From NCBI GenBank assembly GCA_024236015.1, contig JACKLK010000001.1:496001-560000 (forward strand): DNA of 64,000 bases. The letters are read 5' to 3'. The notes under the pieces are model-generated. The model did no database searches and was not told where the DNA came from. It worked only from the letters and a program-made list of their open reading frames with translations. Position 1 is the stretch's first letter; each line of letters opens with the position of its first letter. Origin of the DNA: Rhodoferax sp. (lineage in GTDB: Bacteria > Pseudomonadota > Gammaproteobacteria > Burkholderiales > Burkholderiaceae_C). Of the stretch, positions 1-8,728 are shown piece after piece. The translations under genes and the position numbers were made by a program.

Positions 1-500
1 GCGTCGTAGGCATTGGCCATGCTGATGAAGCGCGCGCCGAATCGCTCGTCGTTGGCGCCGATCAGCGGGTTGCCCGGCAGCAGGTTGATGTGGTCGGTCA
101 ATGCCACCAGGCTGCCGGGGCCGACCTCGGGGCGCAGCGATCCCGCCGCGCAGGTCAGCACGATGGATGTGCAGCCGATCAGCTTGAAGGTGCGGATGGC
201 CGAGGTCATCACGTCGGCGCCCTTGCCTTCGTAGAAGTGGCTGCGGCCCTTCATGCACAACACCGCCACGTCGCCGAGCCGGCCGCACAGCAATTCGCCG
301 GCATGGCCCTGCACCGTGGACACCGGAAAGCCGGGCAGGTCGCGGTAGGCGATGGTCACCGGGTCGGCGATCTGGTCGGCCAGGCCACCCAGGCCCGAGC
401 CCAGCACCATGGCCACGCGCGGCTGGAAGTCGGGCAGGCGCTGGCGCAACACGGCGACGGCGTCGAACGGGAGTTGACTGCTGGGGTGGGTGTCGGTCAT
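1..500 (-). CDS. Purine nucleoside phosphorylase, partial (3' part outside the window)
   Basis: Cytosolic phosphorolysis of purine nucleosides to free base and ribose 1-phosphate, for purine salvage. The 166 visible residues start MTDTHPSSQLPFDAV and carry hallmarks of the trimeric inosine/guanosine PNP family: GSGLGGLAD near residue 34 (phosphate loop), GHAGELLCGRLG, MKGRSHFYEG and TCAAGSLRPEVGPGSLV, then DHINLLPGNPLIG. The ATG at 498-500 is the natural start. The gene runs off the left edge, so the C-terminal part including the purine-pocket residues cannot be checked. It is divergent from the ClC gene; the 198 nt between them must hold both promoters, though none is convincing by eye. Confidence 0.9.
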   Translation of the reverse strand, partial: MTDTHPSSQLPFDAVAVLRQRLPDFQPRVAMVLGSGLGGLADQIADPVTIAYRDLPGFPVSTVQGHAGELLCGRLGDVAVLCMKGRSHFYEGKGADVMTSAIRTFKLIGCTSIVLTCAAGSLRPEVGPGSLVALTDHINLLPGNPLIGANDERFGARFISMANAYD

Positions 501-698
501 GCGGTGTGGGTTCGGTTGCGCCACGAGGGCCCCTGTGGCCGGGACGCGTTCAGCGCATTGTCCCCGATTCGATGCCCCATGTCGGCCTGTCGACGCGCCG
601 CGCCCGGTCGGGAACGGCAGGGCGCACCACGCGCCGCGAACGCGGCCCCAACCACATGCGTTACAGTTCCTCGACAGGCCCAGGACCCCGCATCGCCC

Positions 699-2051
699 AT
701 GTCAGCACCGAAACAACACCCCCATTTCATCACGTCGCTGCAGGGGGAGTTGTACGACTGGCGCTTGTGGACGGCGCGTGCGGTGGTGCTGGCGTTCGCC
801 AGCATGGCGGGCCTGACCGTGGTGCTCTTCACCTGGATGTGCGAGTTCGCCTTCGAGCATTTTCGAAGCGTGGAGCGGGAATACTGGTGGTCGCCGTTGC
901 TGTGGACACCGGTGCTGACGGCCGTCATCGTCTGGCTGACCCGCCGTTTCGCGCCCGGTGCCGCCGGCTCCGGCATTCCGCAGGTGATGGCGGCGCTGGC
1001 GCCGGAGGTGCACGCGCCGGTGCGGCATTTCTTCGTCTCGATCTGGCTCACGATCTCCAAGATGGTGCTGACCGCGCTGGGCATGCTGGCCGGCCTGTCG
1101 CTGGGCCGCGAAGGCCCGTCGGTGCAGGTCGGCGCCGGTGTCATGCACAGTTGCCGCCACTGGTTGCCCAAACGCGGCGTCGTCTCCGACCACGGCCTGC
1201 TGATCGCCGGCGGCGCGGCGGGCATCGCGGCGGCGTTCAACACGCCGCTGGGCGGCATCATGTTCGCGATCGAGGAACTCTCGCGCCGGCCCGAGCAACG
1301 CAGCAACGGCCTGATCATGGCGGCCATCGTGCTGGGCGGCCTGATGTCGGTATCGGTCTATGGCAACAGCAGTTATTTCGGCATCGTCGGTGCGATCCGG
1401 GTCGACCGGCTGGACCTGCACATGTTGTGGCCGGGCCTGCTGGTCACGATTGCCTGCGGCCTGGCCGGCGGACTGTTCGCACGGCTGCTCATCGTGTCGC
1501 TGTCGGGCCAGTCGACCGACTGGTTCAGTCGCACCCGGGCCCGTTTCCCGGTGCGCTTCGCGGCGCTGTGCGGGTTGCTGGTGGCGGTGATCGGCGTGGC
1601 CAGCAACGGATCGATCTTCGGCAGTGGCTTCATGCACACCCGCGCCCTGCTCGATGGCGTCGACGAGTCGTTCGGACTGTTTTTCCTGCTCAAGTTCCTG
1701 GCCACCTGGATCACGACCTGGGCCGGCGTGCCGGCCGGCATCTTCGCGCCCTCGCTGGCCATCGGCGGCGGCATCGGCAGCGACATGGCGCAGTTGCTGC
1801 TCGGCGTGTCGTCGACCACCCTGATCGCGGTCGGCATGGCAGCCTTCCTGGCCGCGGTGACCCAGGCGCCGATGACCTCGTTCATCATCGTGATGGAGAT
1901 GGTCGACGGCCACGGCCTGGTGCTCAGCCTGATGGCCGCCGCCTTGCTGGCCAGCGGCATCTCGCGCCTGGTCAGTGCGCCGCTGTATGCGGCGCTGGCC
2001 GACCTGCAGGTCCGCCGCGTGGTGCCGGCCGAGCCGCCGCGCCTGACCTGA
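699..2051 (+). CDS. ClC-family chloride channel or H+/Cl- antiporter
   Basis: Inner-membrane chloride transport protein of 450 residues, a usual length for bacterial ClC. The selectivity-filter motifs are present in order: GSGIP (90-94), GREGP (136-140) with the gating glutamate E138, and GIFAPS (347-352). About ten hydrophobic segments surround them. No cytoplasmic CBS domain follows the membrane part, as in the short E. coli type. The frame stays open far upstream, but the N-terminus MSAPKQHPHF at 699 is where protein-like sequence begins; the upstream part is arginine-rich antisense-like translation. The family includes channels and proton-coupled exchangers, and which this is cannot be told by eye. 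The stop lies 13 nt from the convergent NYN gene. Confidence 0.9.
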   Translation: MSAPKQHPHFITSLQGELYDWRLWTARAVVLAFASMAGLTVVLFTWMCEFAFEHFRSVEREYWWSPLLWTPVLTAVIVWLTRRFAPGAAGSGIPQVMAALAPEVHAPVRHFFVSIWLTISKMVLTALGMLAGLSLGREGPSVQVGAGVMHSCRHWLPKRGVVSDHGLLIAGGAAGIAAAFNTPLGGIMFAIEELSRRPEQRSNGLIMAAIVLGGLMSVSVYGNSSYFGIVGAIRVDRLDLHMLWPGLLVTIACGLAGGLFARLLIVSLSGQSTDWFSRTRARFPVRFAALCGLLVAVIGVASNGSIFGSGFMHTRALLDGVDESFGLFFLLKFLATWITTWAGVPAGIFAPSLAIGGGIGSDMAQLLLGVSSTTLIAVGMAAFLAAVTQAPMTSFIIVMEMVDGHGLVLSLMAAALLASGISRLVSAPLYAALADLQVRRVVPAEPPRLT

Positions 2052-2064
2052 GCCTGGCGCGGCT

Positions 2065-3243
2065 TCAGTCCGCGTCGGGCTTGGGTTCGGCCGCCTTGCG
2101 CGGGCGTCGGCTGCGGCTGGCGGTCTTGCGCGCGGCGGTCTTTTTCGCCGGTGCCGGTGGTTCGGCCTCGCCCCGGGACTCGCCTTCTGCGCCCGCCGAC
2201 GTAGCGCGTGGCTCGGATGCCGGTTCCTGCACCGGCGACACGGTGTCCGGCGCCGCCACCTCGGCCGGCGCGGTGGCTGCGGCCTTGCCGCGGCCACCCC
2301 GGCTGCCGCGGCGCCGGGGTTCGCGCCGCTCTGTCGACTCCTCGGAAGTCGCTGCCGCGGTTGCTTCGGCGCTGGCAGAGGCGGAGGATGGCAGCTCCGC
2401 TGCCACTTCGGACGCCGGCGTTGCAGCGTCGCGGTACACATAGGCGCCGGACTTGTCGTCGCGGCCGAACGACAGCAGGCCGCGGGCCTGGGCCTCCTCG
2501 AGCAGGTTGCCGAAGGCGCGAAAGCCGTAGTTCGACTCGCTGAAGTCGGGTTTGCGCCGCTTGATCGCCTCCTTGAGCACCGAGGCCCAGATCTTGCCGG
2601 TGTCGCCGCGCTCGGACACCAATGCATCGAAGGTCTGCAGCGCCAGTTCGATGCCGGCGCGCCGGCGGCCTTCGAGTTCGTCCTTGCGGCGTTTTTCCTC
2701 GTCTGGCGAGCGGCGCGTGGGCGCCTGGGTTTCGGGGCGTTCGCGCCGGGCCTGGGAGCGCTGGTTCTCGCGTACCAGGTCGTCGTAGAAGATGAATTCG
2801 TCGCAGTTGGCGATCAGCAGGTCCGACGTGGAGTTGCGCACACCCACCCCGATCACCGTCTTGGCGTTCTCGCGCAGCTTGGACACCAGCGGCGAGAAAT
2901 CGGAGTCGCCGCTGATGATGACGAAGGTGTTGACATGGGCCTTGGTGTAGCACAGGTCGAGCGCATCGACGACGAGCCGGATGTCGGCGGAGTTCTTGCC
3001 GGACTGGCGTACATGCGGGATTTCGATCAGCTCGAAATTGGCCTCGTGCATCGTGGCCTTGAAACCCTTGTAGCGGTCCCAGTCGCAATAGGCCTTCTTG
3101 ACGACGATGCTGCCCTTGAGCAGCAGCCGCTCGAGGATGGGCTTGATGTCGAATTTCTCGTGGCTCATGTCGCGAACGCCGAGCGCGACGTTCTCGAAGT
3201 CGCAGAACAGCGCCATGCTGAGGTCGTCGTGGTTGCTTGCCAT
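2065..3243 (-). CDS. NYN-domain (LabA/DUF88-like) protein with LOTUS/OST-HTH domain
   Basis: Predicted RNA-acting protein of 392 residues. Residues about 9-150 form a NYN/PIN-like nuclease domain with the acidic positions D15 and N18 (CDFENV), D87 and the GDSD motif at 112-115, which in the family bind the catalytic metal. Residues about 198-272 resemble an OST-HTH/LOTUS RNA-binding domain (TGKIWASVLKEAIKRRKPDF). The last 120 residues are an Ala/Glu/Arg/Lys-rich disordered tail with basic patches such as RRRGSRGGRGK and KKTAARKTASRSRR, probably for nucleic-acid contact. I chose the ATG at 3243 (MASNHDD) because the family fold begins there; an ATG 13 codons earlier is possible. Substrate unknown. 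Confidence 0.85.
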   Translation of the reverse strand: MASNHDDLSMALFCDFENVALGVRDMSHEKFDIKPILERLLLKGSIVVKKAYCDWDRYKGFKATMHEANFELIEIPHVRQSGKNSADIRLVVDALDLCYTKAHVNTFVIISGDSDFSPLVSKLRENAKTVIGVGVRNSTSDLLIANCDEFIFYDDLVRENQRSQARRERPETQAPTRRSPDEEKRRKDELEGRRRAGIELALQTFDALVSERGDTGKIWASVLKEAIKRRKPDFSESNYGFRAFGNLLEEAQARGLLSFGRDDKSGAYVYRDAATPASEVAAELPSSASASAEATAAATSEESTERREPRRRGSRGGRGKAAATAPAEVAAPDTVSPVQEPASEPRATSAGAEGESRGEAEPPAPAKKTAARKTASRSRRPRKAAEPKPDAD

Positions 3244-3359
3244 GGGAATAGTCTCGGTTGCGGTGAAAGCGTCGATCATCACACGGATCGGATTTCGGAC
3301 CCATGCGCCCGGACGTCACAATAGGGGAACGGCACAGCAGTGTCGCCGATCAGGATGCC

Positions 3360-4025
3360 ATGGTGATGATGTCGCACGCAGGTGAAAGCAAGACAGGCGC
3401 AGGGGACCCCGCGGCGGCGGGGGACCTCCCGCACGCCGGCGAGAGCTGGGCGTTTGCGCAGTCGCTGGTGCATTCGCGCCGGAACGTCACGCCGCGCCGC
3501 CTGGTCGAGCCGGGGCCCGATGCCGTGCAATTGCAGGGCCTGCTGGCGCTGGCCGCGGCCGCCCCCGACCATGGGCAACTCACACCCTGGCGTTTCGTCA
3601 TCGTGCCGCAGGCGCAGCGCCATCGGCTGGCCGAGGTGTTTGCCCAGGCCCTGTCCGACCGCGATCCCGCTGCCACGCAGCAGCAACTGGCGTCGGCGCG
3701 CGAGAAGGCGCACCGGGCCCCGTTGCTGATGGTGGCCGTGGCCTGCCTGGGCCGGCGCGAGCCGGACACGCCGTCGCTCGAGCGCATGGTGTCGATGGGC
3801 GCGGCGATCCAGAACCTGCTGCTGGGTGCGCACGCGATGGGCTTCGGCGCTGGCCTGACCAGCGGCAAGGCCATGGCGTCGAACCGGCTGCGGGCCTTGC
3901 TGGGCTTGCGCGATGACGAGGCGGCCGTGTGTTGCGTCAACATCGGCACGGTGACGCGCAACAAGCCGCGTGACGGCCTGCGTCCCGAGCCGGGTGCCTT
4001 CGTCAGCACGCTGGGGGCGCCATGA
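3360..4025 (+). CDS. Nitroreductase-family FMN oxidoreductase
   Basis: About 221 residues. The region SRRNVTPRRLVEPGPD to AAPDHGQLTPWRF matches the N-terminal FMN and phosphate-binding part of the NfsB/YdjA-like nitroreductase fold, and GAAIQNLLLGAHAMGFGAGLTSG is the characteristic helix with small residues. These enzymes use NAD(P)H and FMN to reduce nitro compounds, quinones or other electrophiles; the substrate here is unknown. The ATG at 3360 has AGGA just upstream; an ATG at 3303 in the same frame would add 19 residues that do not look conserved. The stop overlaps the YchJ start by 4 nt (ATGA), so the two are probably cotranslated. Confidence 0.82.
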   Translation: MVMMSHAGESKTGAGDPAAAGDLPHAGESWAFAQSLVHSRRNVTPRRLVEPGPDAVQLQGLLALAAAAPDHGQLTPWRFVIVPQAQRHRLAEVFAQALSDRDPAATQQQLASAREKAHRAPLLMVAVACLGRREPDTPSLERMVSMGAAIQNLLLGAHAMGFGAGLTSGKAMASNRLRALLGLRDDEAAVCCVNIGTVTRNKPRDGLRPEPGAFVSTLGAP

Positions 4026-4450
4026 AGCGCAATCCCGCGGACAGCCGCACGCCATGCCCTTGCGGCTCGGAGCTGCCGTATGCCGACTGCTGCGGGCGCT
4101 GGCACGCCGGCATGGCGCAGGGCGAGCATGCGCCGACGCCCGAGGCGCTGATGCGTTCGCGGTACAGCGCGTATGCCCGGCATCTGCCGGAGTACCTGCT
4201 GGCGACATGGCACGGATCCACGTCGCCGGGCGACCTGGAGCTGTTTCCGGTCAAGTGGCTGGGGCTCGAGGTGCGCCATGCCGAAATGCGGGGCGACGCC
4301 GGTGTGGTCGAGTTCGTCGCGCGGTGCCGCGACAGTGCGGGCCGGGCCCAGCGCATGCACGAGCTCAGCCGCTTCGTGCGCGAGCACGGGCGCTGGTATT
4401 ACATCGACGGCCAGGCACCGGCCGATGGCGAGGGCGCGTCCTTGGATTAG
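4022..4450 (+). CDS. ychJ: YchJ-family SEC-C motif protein (UPF0225)
   Basis: A 142-residue protein with a typical YchJ layout. An N-terminal SEC-C zinc-binding motif (CPCGSELPYADCCG, residues about 12-25) is followed by APTPEALMRSRYSAYA, the most conserved stretch of the family, and a small NTF2-like fold ending ENGxWYYIDG-like (EHGRWYYIDGQ). The function of the family is not established; zinc binding through the four cysteines is expected. It starts inside the stop codon of the nitroreductase gene and ends 65 nt before the aldehyde oxidoreductase start, so the three plus-strand genes may form one transcript. Confidence 0.9.
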   Translation: MKRNPADSRTPCPCGSELPYADCCGRWHAGMAQGEHAPTPEALMRSRYSAYARHLPEYLLATWHGSTSPGDLELFPVKWLGLEVRHAEMRGDAGVVEFVARCRDSAGRAQRMHELSRFVREHGRWYYIDGQAPADGEGASLD

Positions 4451-4515
4451 ACTGGACGGGTTCGCGCCCGCGGTGCCGCCGCGGCGCCGGGGCGATCACA
4501 CAGGAGGTAGACATC

Positions 4516-6363
4516 ATGGGTTGGCATCACAAGGTGTTGCGGGTGGATCTGAGCGCCGGGACCTGCACGTCCGAGCCGCTGAACCGCCAGTGGGCCGAGC
4601 AGTACCTCGGCCAGCGCGGGTTGGCGACCAAGTACCTGATGGAGGAGATCGACCCGGCGGTGGACGCCTTGTCGCCCGACAACAAGCTGATCATCGCCAC
4701 CGGCCCGCTGACCGGCACGATGTCGCCGACCGGTGGCCGCTGGTCGGCCGTCACCAAGGGCGCATTGACCGGTGCGATCGCCTGTTCGAACTCGGGCGGG
4801 CAGTTCGGCGGCGAACTCAAGCAGGCCGGCTGGGACATGGTGATCCTGCAGGGGCGCTCGCCCAAGCCGGTGTACCTCTACATCGAGGACGGCAAGGCCG
4901 AGTTGCGCGATGCCGCCCACCTGTGGGGCAAGACCGTGTGGCAGACCGAGCCGGCGATCAAGGCGGCGCACCAGGACCCGCTGATCCGGGTCGCCTCCAT
5001 CGGCCAGGCCGGCGAGACCGGTTGCCGCTACGCCTGCATCGTCAACGACCTGCACCGCGCGGCGGGGCGCTCCGGCGTGGGCACCGTCATGGGTTCGAAG
5101 AACCTCAAGGCGATCGCGGTGCGCGGCACCGTCGGTGTGACACCGATCAACCCGAAGGCCTTCATGACCGCGGTGCAGGCCGCCGCCAAGGCGCTGGCCG
5201 GCAACGAAGGCCGCAAGTCGCTGACCCGTTTCGGCACCATCCCGATGATGGACGTGACCGGCACCTTCGGCGCCTTGCCCACGCGCAACAACCGCGAGGT
5301 GCAGTTCGAGGGCCTGCTGAAGATGAACGCCAGCTTCATGAACAAGCCCAATGCGAACGGCCACACCAACCTGATCCGCAACGGCGCCTGTTTTGCCTGC
5401 ACCATCGGCTGCGGCCGTATCAGCCATATCGACCCCGCGCACTGGAGCGTCAAGGACCGGCCCGAATACCACGGCGCCTCCGGCGGCCTGGAATACGAAA
5501 CCGCCTATGCGCTGGGCGCCGCCGTCGGTGTCGACGACATGGACGCGGCCACGTTCGCCGGCTTCCTGTGCAACGAATACGGCATGGACCCGATCTCGCT
5601 GGGCGGTTCGATCGCCGCGGCGATGGAACTGTTCGAACTCGGCGTCATCACCGAGCAGGAGACGGGCGGCATCTCGCTGAAGTTCGGCGACGCCAAGGCC
5701 ATGTGCCAGCTGGCGGAGCTGGCGGGCAAGGGCGAAGGCTTCGGGCGCGACATTGCGCTGGGCTCGAAACTGCTGTGCGCCAAATACGGCCGCCCCGAAC
5801 TGTCGATGGCGGTCAAGGGCCAGGAGTTCGCCGCCTACGACGGGCGCGGCATGCAGGGCATGGGCCTGGCGTATGCGACCAGCAATCGCGGCGCCTGCCA
5901 CCTGCGCGCCAATCCGTACAGCCATGACTTCGGAACGACCGAGATCGCCGGCAAGGCCAAGGTGGTCAAGGAGTCGCAGGACTTCATCGCGGCCATCGAT
6001 TCGACCGGCCTGTGTTCGTTCACCAGCCATTCCGGCGTGACGAACGAGCTGTATGCCAGCCAGGTCGATGCGGCCGTCGGTGGCGGCTGGACGGTCGAGC
6101 GCATGCGCGAGACCGGCGAGCGCATCTGGAACCTGGAGCGCCAGTTCAACCTGGCCGCCGGCCTGACGAAGCAGGACGACACCTTGCCCAAGCGCCTGTT
6201 GACCGAACCGGCGCCCAGCGGCACGGCCAAGGGCCTGGTGGCGCGGATTCCCGAGATGCTGCCGGAGTATTACGCACTGCGCGGCTGGACGGCGGACGGC
6301 GTGCCGACCTCCGAGACGCTGGCACGGCTGGGCCTTGAGCGCGAAGCGGCGCACGCGGCCTGA
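4516..6363 (+). CDS. Tungsten-dependent aldehyde:ferredoxin oxidoreductase family protein
   Basis: 615 residues, full length for the AOR family. The N-terminus (VLRVDLSAGTCTSEPL, RGLATKYLMEE) is family-typical, as are the pterin-binding stretches NKLIIATGPLTGTMSPTGGR and RSGVGTVMGSKNLKAIAVRG. The four [4Fe-4S] cysteines are all present: C292-x2-C295-x3-C299 (NGACFACTIGC) and C500 (DSTGLCSF), almost exactly the spacing of archaeal AOR. The enzyme would oxidise aldehydes to acids with tungsto-bis-pterin and pass electrons on. The ATG at 4516 follows CAGGAGGT. No gene for a ferredoxin-like small subunit or flavoprotein partner adjoins it, unlike AorABC-type operons, so its electron acceptor is unclear. 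Substrate not deducible. Confidence 0.9.
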   Translation: MGWHHKVLRVDLSAGTCTSEPLNRQWAEQYLGQRGLATKYLMEEIDPAVDALSPDNKLIIATGPLTGTMSPTGGRWSAVTKGALTGAIACSNSGGQFGGELKQAGWDMVILQGRSPKPVYLYIEDGKAELRDAAHLWGKTVWQTEPAIKAAHQDPLIRVASIGQAGETGCRYACIVNDLHRAAGRSGVGTVMGSKNLKAIAVRGTVGVTPINPKAFMTAVQAAAKALAGNEGRKSLTRFGTIPMMDVTGTFGALPTRNNREVQFEGLLKMNASFMNKPNANGHTNLIRNGACFACTIGCGRISHIDPAHWSVKDRPEYHGASGGLEYETAYALGAAVGVDDMDAATFAGFLCNEYGMDPISLGGSIAAAMELFELGVITEQETGGISLKFGDAKAMCQLAELAGKGEGFGRDIALGSKLLCAKYGRPELSMAVKGQEFAAYDGRGMQGMGLAYATSNRGACHLRANPYSHDFGTTEIAGKAKVVKESQDFIAAIDSTGLCSFTSHSGVTNELYASQVDAAVGGGWTVERMRETGERIWNLERQFNLAAGLTKQDDTLPKRLLTEPAPSGTAKGLVARIPEMLPEYYALRGWTADGVPTSETLARLGLEREAAHAA

Positions 6364-6411
6364 GCACCGGTGACAGCGGCGTCGCCGGTCAGCGGCGGCG
6401 CGGCAGGCGCG

Positions 6412-6933
6412 TCAGAGATACACCTTCTGCAGCAACTGCAGCAGCGTCCGGTGCTGCGCTGGCGTGAGTCCGAGCGACTTCGCCTCCTCGATCTCCAGTG
6501 CCGCCTGTTCCGCCTGCTGCATCAAGGCTTGCCCCTCGGGTGTCGGGTGCAGGCCGACGGCGCGCCCGTCGTGCGGATGGGGCAGCCGCGTCAGCAGGCC
6601 GCGGGCATCCAGCGACTGGATCAGGCCGACCAGGTTGGGCGGCAGCAGGTTGAGCGCGGCGCACAACTGGCGCGAGGTGACGCCGGGGTTGTGGTGGATC
6701 ACCGACATCACCGAGAACTCGACCGGGCGCAGCCCGAACTCCTCCATGCGGACCAGGAAGCGCTCGATGATGGCCAGCGCGGCACGGCGCGCGTTGTAGC
6801 CCAGGAGCGACTGCAGGAAGCGGGTGTCGACCTGGTCGACCGCGCTCACCTCGGGCAGGTCCGCCAAGTCCGCATCGGCGTTGCGGCGCACGGGCCTGGC
6901 AATGGGGCGGGAAGTGCGGCTGGTGCGGGGCAT
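6412..6933 (-). CDS. MarR-family transcriptional regulator (CouR-like by context)
   Basis: 173-residue winged-helix regulator: LRPVEFSVMSVIHHNPGVTSRQLCAALNLLPPNL is the helix-turn-helix and DGRAVGLHPTPEGQAL the wing. It is the last gene of the minus-strand hydroxycinnamate-type cluster, 8 nt after the acyl-CoA dehydrogenase. MarR proteins such as CouR control hydroxycinnamate genes and respond to CoA thioesters in other bacteria. By analogy this one probably represses the cluster until an acyl-CoA intermediate forms, but the ligand is inference. The ATG at 6933 (MPRTSRTSR) gives a basic N-terminal arm of about 20 residues before the conserved fold. The 3' end faces the aldehyde oxidoreductase gene convergently with a 48-nt gap. 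Confidence 0.85.
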   Translation of the reverse strand: MPRTSRTSRPIARPVRRNADADLADLPEVSAVDQVDTRFLQSLLGYNARRAALAIIERFLVRMEEFGLRPVEFSVMSVIHHNPGVTSRQLCAALNLLPPNLVGLIQSLDARGLLTRLPHPHDGRAVGLHPTPEGQALMQQAEQAALEIEEAKSLGLTPAQHRTLLQLLQKVYL

Positions 6934-6941
6934 GCGCCGGA

Positions 6942-8660
6942 TTATCCCGTCACCGCTTCGCATTGCCGGCCGATGATGCCCGCGCGCATCTCGAATTCGG
7001 GCAGCACCCACTGGCGCAGCGCCCGGGCCGGCGCTTGCCAGCGCGCGCCGGTACCGGGCGCCGACGCGTCCAGGCCGGCGTCGATGCGGTGCCAGGCCCA
7101 GTCCAGCAGCACCAGCGCACAGGCGCGCAGATAGTCGTCGGCAACCCGGTACGGCAAGGCTGGGTCACCGGGCGCGGCCTGCACGATACCGGTGGTCAGG
7201 CCGCGCAAGGTATCGATGCGTGCACGGGTCTGCGCCTGCGTATCGGCCGCGTCCGGCACATCGGCCTGCAGGCCGTCGAGCAGCGCGAGCATGTCCTGTC
7301 CGCCGTCGACCAGCACCTTGCGCACCAGCAGGTCGATGGCCTGGATCTCGTTCGTGCCCTCGTAGATCATCGCCACGCGCGCGTCGCGCACGATCTGCTC
7401 GATGCCCCATTCGCGCACGTATCCGTGGCCGCCGAAGACCTGCAGGCAGTCGCTGCCGCCGTGGAAGGCCTGGTGCGTGAAGACCGCCTTCATGATCGGT
7501 GTCACCAGTGCGCACCAACGCTGGGCCTGCGTTTGGGCCTGCCCCTGCGCATGCGCGATCCGGTCGAGTTCGATGGCGGTGCGGTAGGCCAGCACACGGC
7601 CTGCGTCGACCCAGGCGCGCTGGCTGTCCAGGATGCGCCGGATGGCCGGGTGTTCGGCGATCGGGTCGGGTGTCGTTGCACCCTTGCCGGCGCCGGGTGC
7701 GCGCATCTGCCGGCGTTCGCGCGCATAGGCGTCGGCCTTCTGCCAGGCCGCATCCAGCAGGCCGATGCCTTGCAACGCCACATGCAGCCGGGCCGCATTC
7801 ATCATCACGAACATCGCGTTCAGGCCCTTGCCCGGCGCGCCGACGAGGGAGGCGGCGGCCGCGTCGAATCGCAGCACGCAGGTCGGGCTGCCGTGCAGCC
7901 CCATTTTTTCCTCGATGCGCTCGCAGACCACGGCGCTGCGCGTGCCATCGGGCTCGAACTTGGGCACGACGAACAAGGACAAGCCCTTGGGGCCCGGCGG
8001 TGCGTCGGGCAACCGGGCCAGTACCAGGTGCACGATGTTGTCGCTCAGGTCGTGTTCGCCGCCGGAGATGAAGATCTTGGTGCCCGACAGCGCATAGCGG
8101 CCGTCCGGCAGGGGCTCCGCCCGTGTGCGGACCAGTCCCAGGTCGGACCCGGCATGGGCCTCGGTCAGGCACATCGTGGCCAGCCACTCGCCGGTGGCCA
8201 GCTTCTCGAGGTAACGCTCCCGCAGCGCATCGCTGCCGTGATGGCGGATGCACTCATAGGCGCCGTGCAGCAGGCCCGGGGCCATGGTCCAGCCGTGGTT
8301 GGCCGCGGACAACATCTCGTACAACATCGCCTCGAGCACGCTGGGCAGGCCCTGGCCGCCGTGCGCCGGGCTGGCCGACAACGCCGGCCAGCCGGCCTGC
8401 CAGAACGCCTGGTAGGCCTGGCGGAAACCGGGCGGTGTCGTGACCACGCCGTCTTTCCACGAGGCGCCGATCTCGTCGCCGTCACGGCTCAGTGGCGCCA
8501 CGACCTCGGCCACGAACTTGCCGGCCTCGTCGAGCACCTGCTGCATCAGGGCCGCGTCGACTTCGGCGTACGGAGACAGCGCCTGCAGTTGCGCGGGGCC
8601 GTCGAGCACACGCGACAACACGAAGAACATGTCGTCGGTACGGGCTTGGTAGCTGTTCAT
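6942..8660 (-). CDS. Acyl-CoA dehydrogenase, long DmdC-like type
   Basis: FAD-dependent alpha,beta-dehydrogenation of an acyl-CoA. At 572 residues it is longer than ordinary acyl-CoA dehydrogenases (about 380) and belongs to the subgroup with an extra C-terminal helical domain that includes DmdC. The FAD/substrate motifs CLTEAHAGSDLG and GTKIFISGGEHD and the catalytic glutamate region IYEGTNEIQA are intact. Start MNSYQARTDDMFFVL at 8660. Downstream of the importer genes and 8 nt before marR, it is likely in the same transcript. In this context it could desaturate an arylpropionyl-CoA to the cinnamoyl-CoA level, feeding the hydratase. A role in DMSP metabolism is less likely from the neighbours, although the closest named family is DmdC. 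Confidence 0.88.
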   Translation of the reverse strand: MNSYQARTDDMFFVLSRVLDGPAQLQALSPYAEVDAALMQQVLDEAGKFVAEVVAPLSRDGDEIGASWKDGVVTTPPGFRQAYQAFWQAGWPALSASPAHGGQGLPSVLEAMLYEMLSAANHGWTMAPGLLHGAYECIRHHGSDALRERYLEKLATGEWLATMCLTEAHAGSDLGLVRTRAEPLPDGRYALSGTKIFISGGEHDLSDNIVHLVLARLPDAPPGPKGLSLFVVPKFEPDGTRSAVVCERIEEKMGLHGSPTCVLRFDAAAASLVGAPGKGLNAMFVMMNAARLHVALQGIGLLDAAWQKADAYARERRQMRAPGAGKGATTPDPIAEHPAIRRILDSQRAWVDAGRVLAYRTAIELDRIAHAQGQAQTQAQRWCALVTPIMKAVFTHQAFHGGSDCLQVFGGHGYVREWGIEQIVRDARVAMIYEGTNEIQAIDLLVRKVLVDGGQDMLALLDGLQADVPDAADTQAQTRARIDTLRGLTTGIVQAAPGDPALPYRVADDYLRACALVLLDWAWHRIDAGLDASAPGTGARWQAPARALRQWVLPEFEMRAGIIGRQCEAVTG

Positions 8661-8728
8661 GCTGTGATCTCCACTGTCAGGGGCCGGATTGCCCCGGCGC
8701 ACGGATGCGCCCGCCGGCACGGGCGCTC

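Noticed and set aside
3350..4387. A 345-codon minus-strand frame opposite the nitroreductase and YchJ genes
   Set aside because: Shadow of two well-supported plus-strand genes with no domain.
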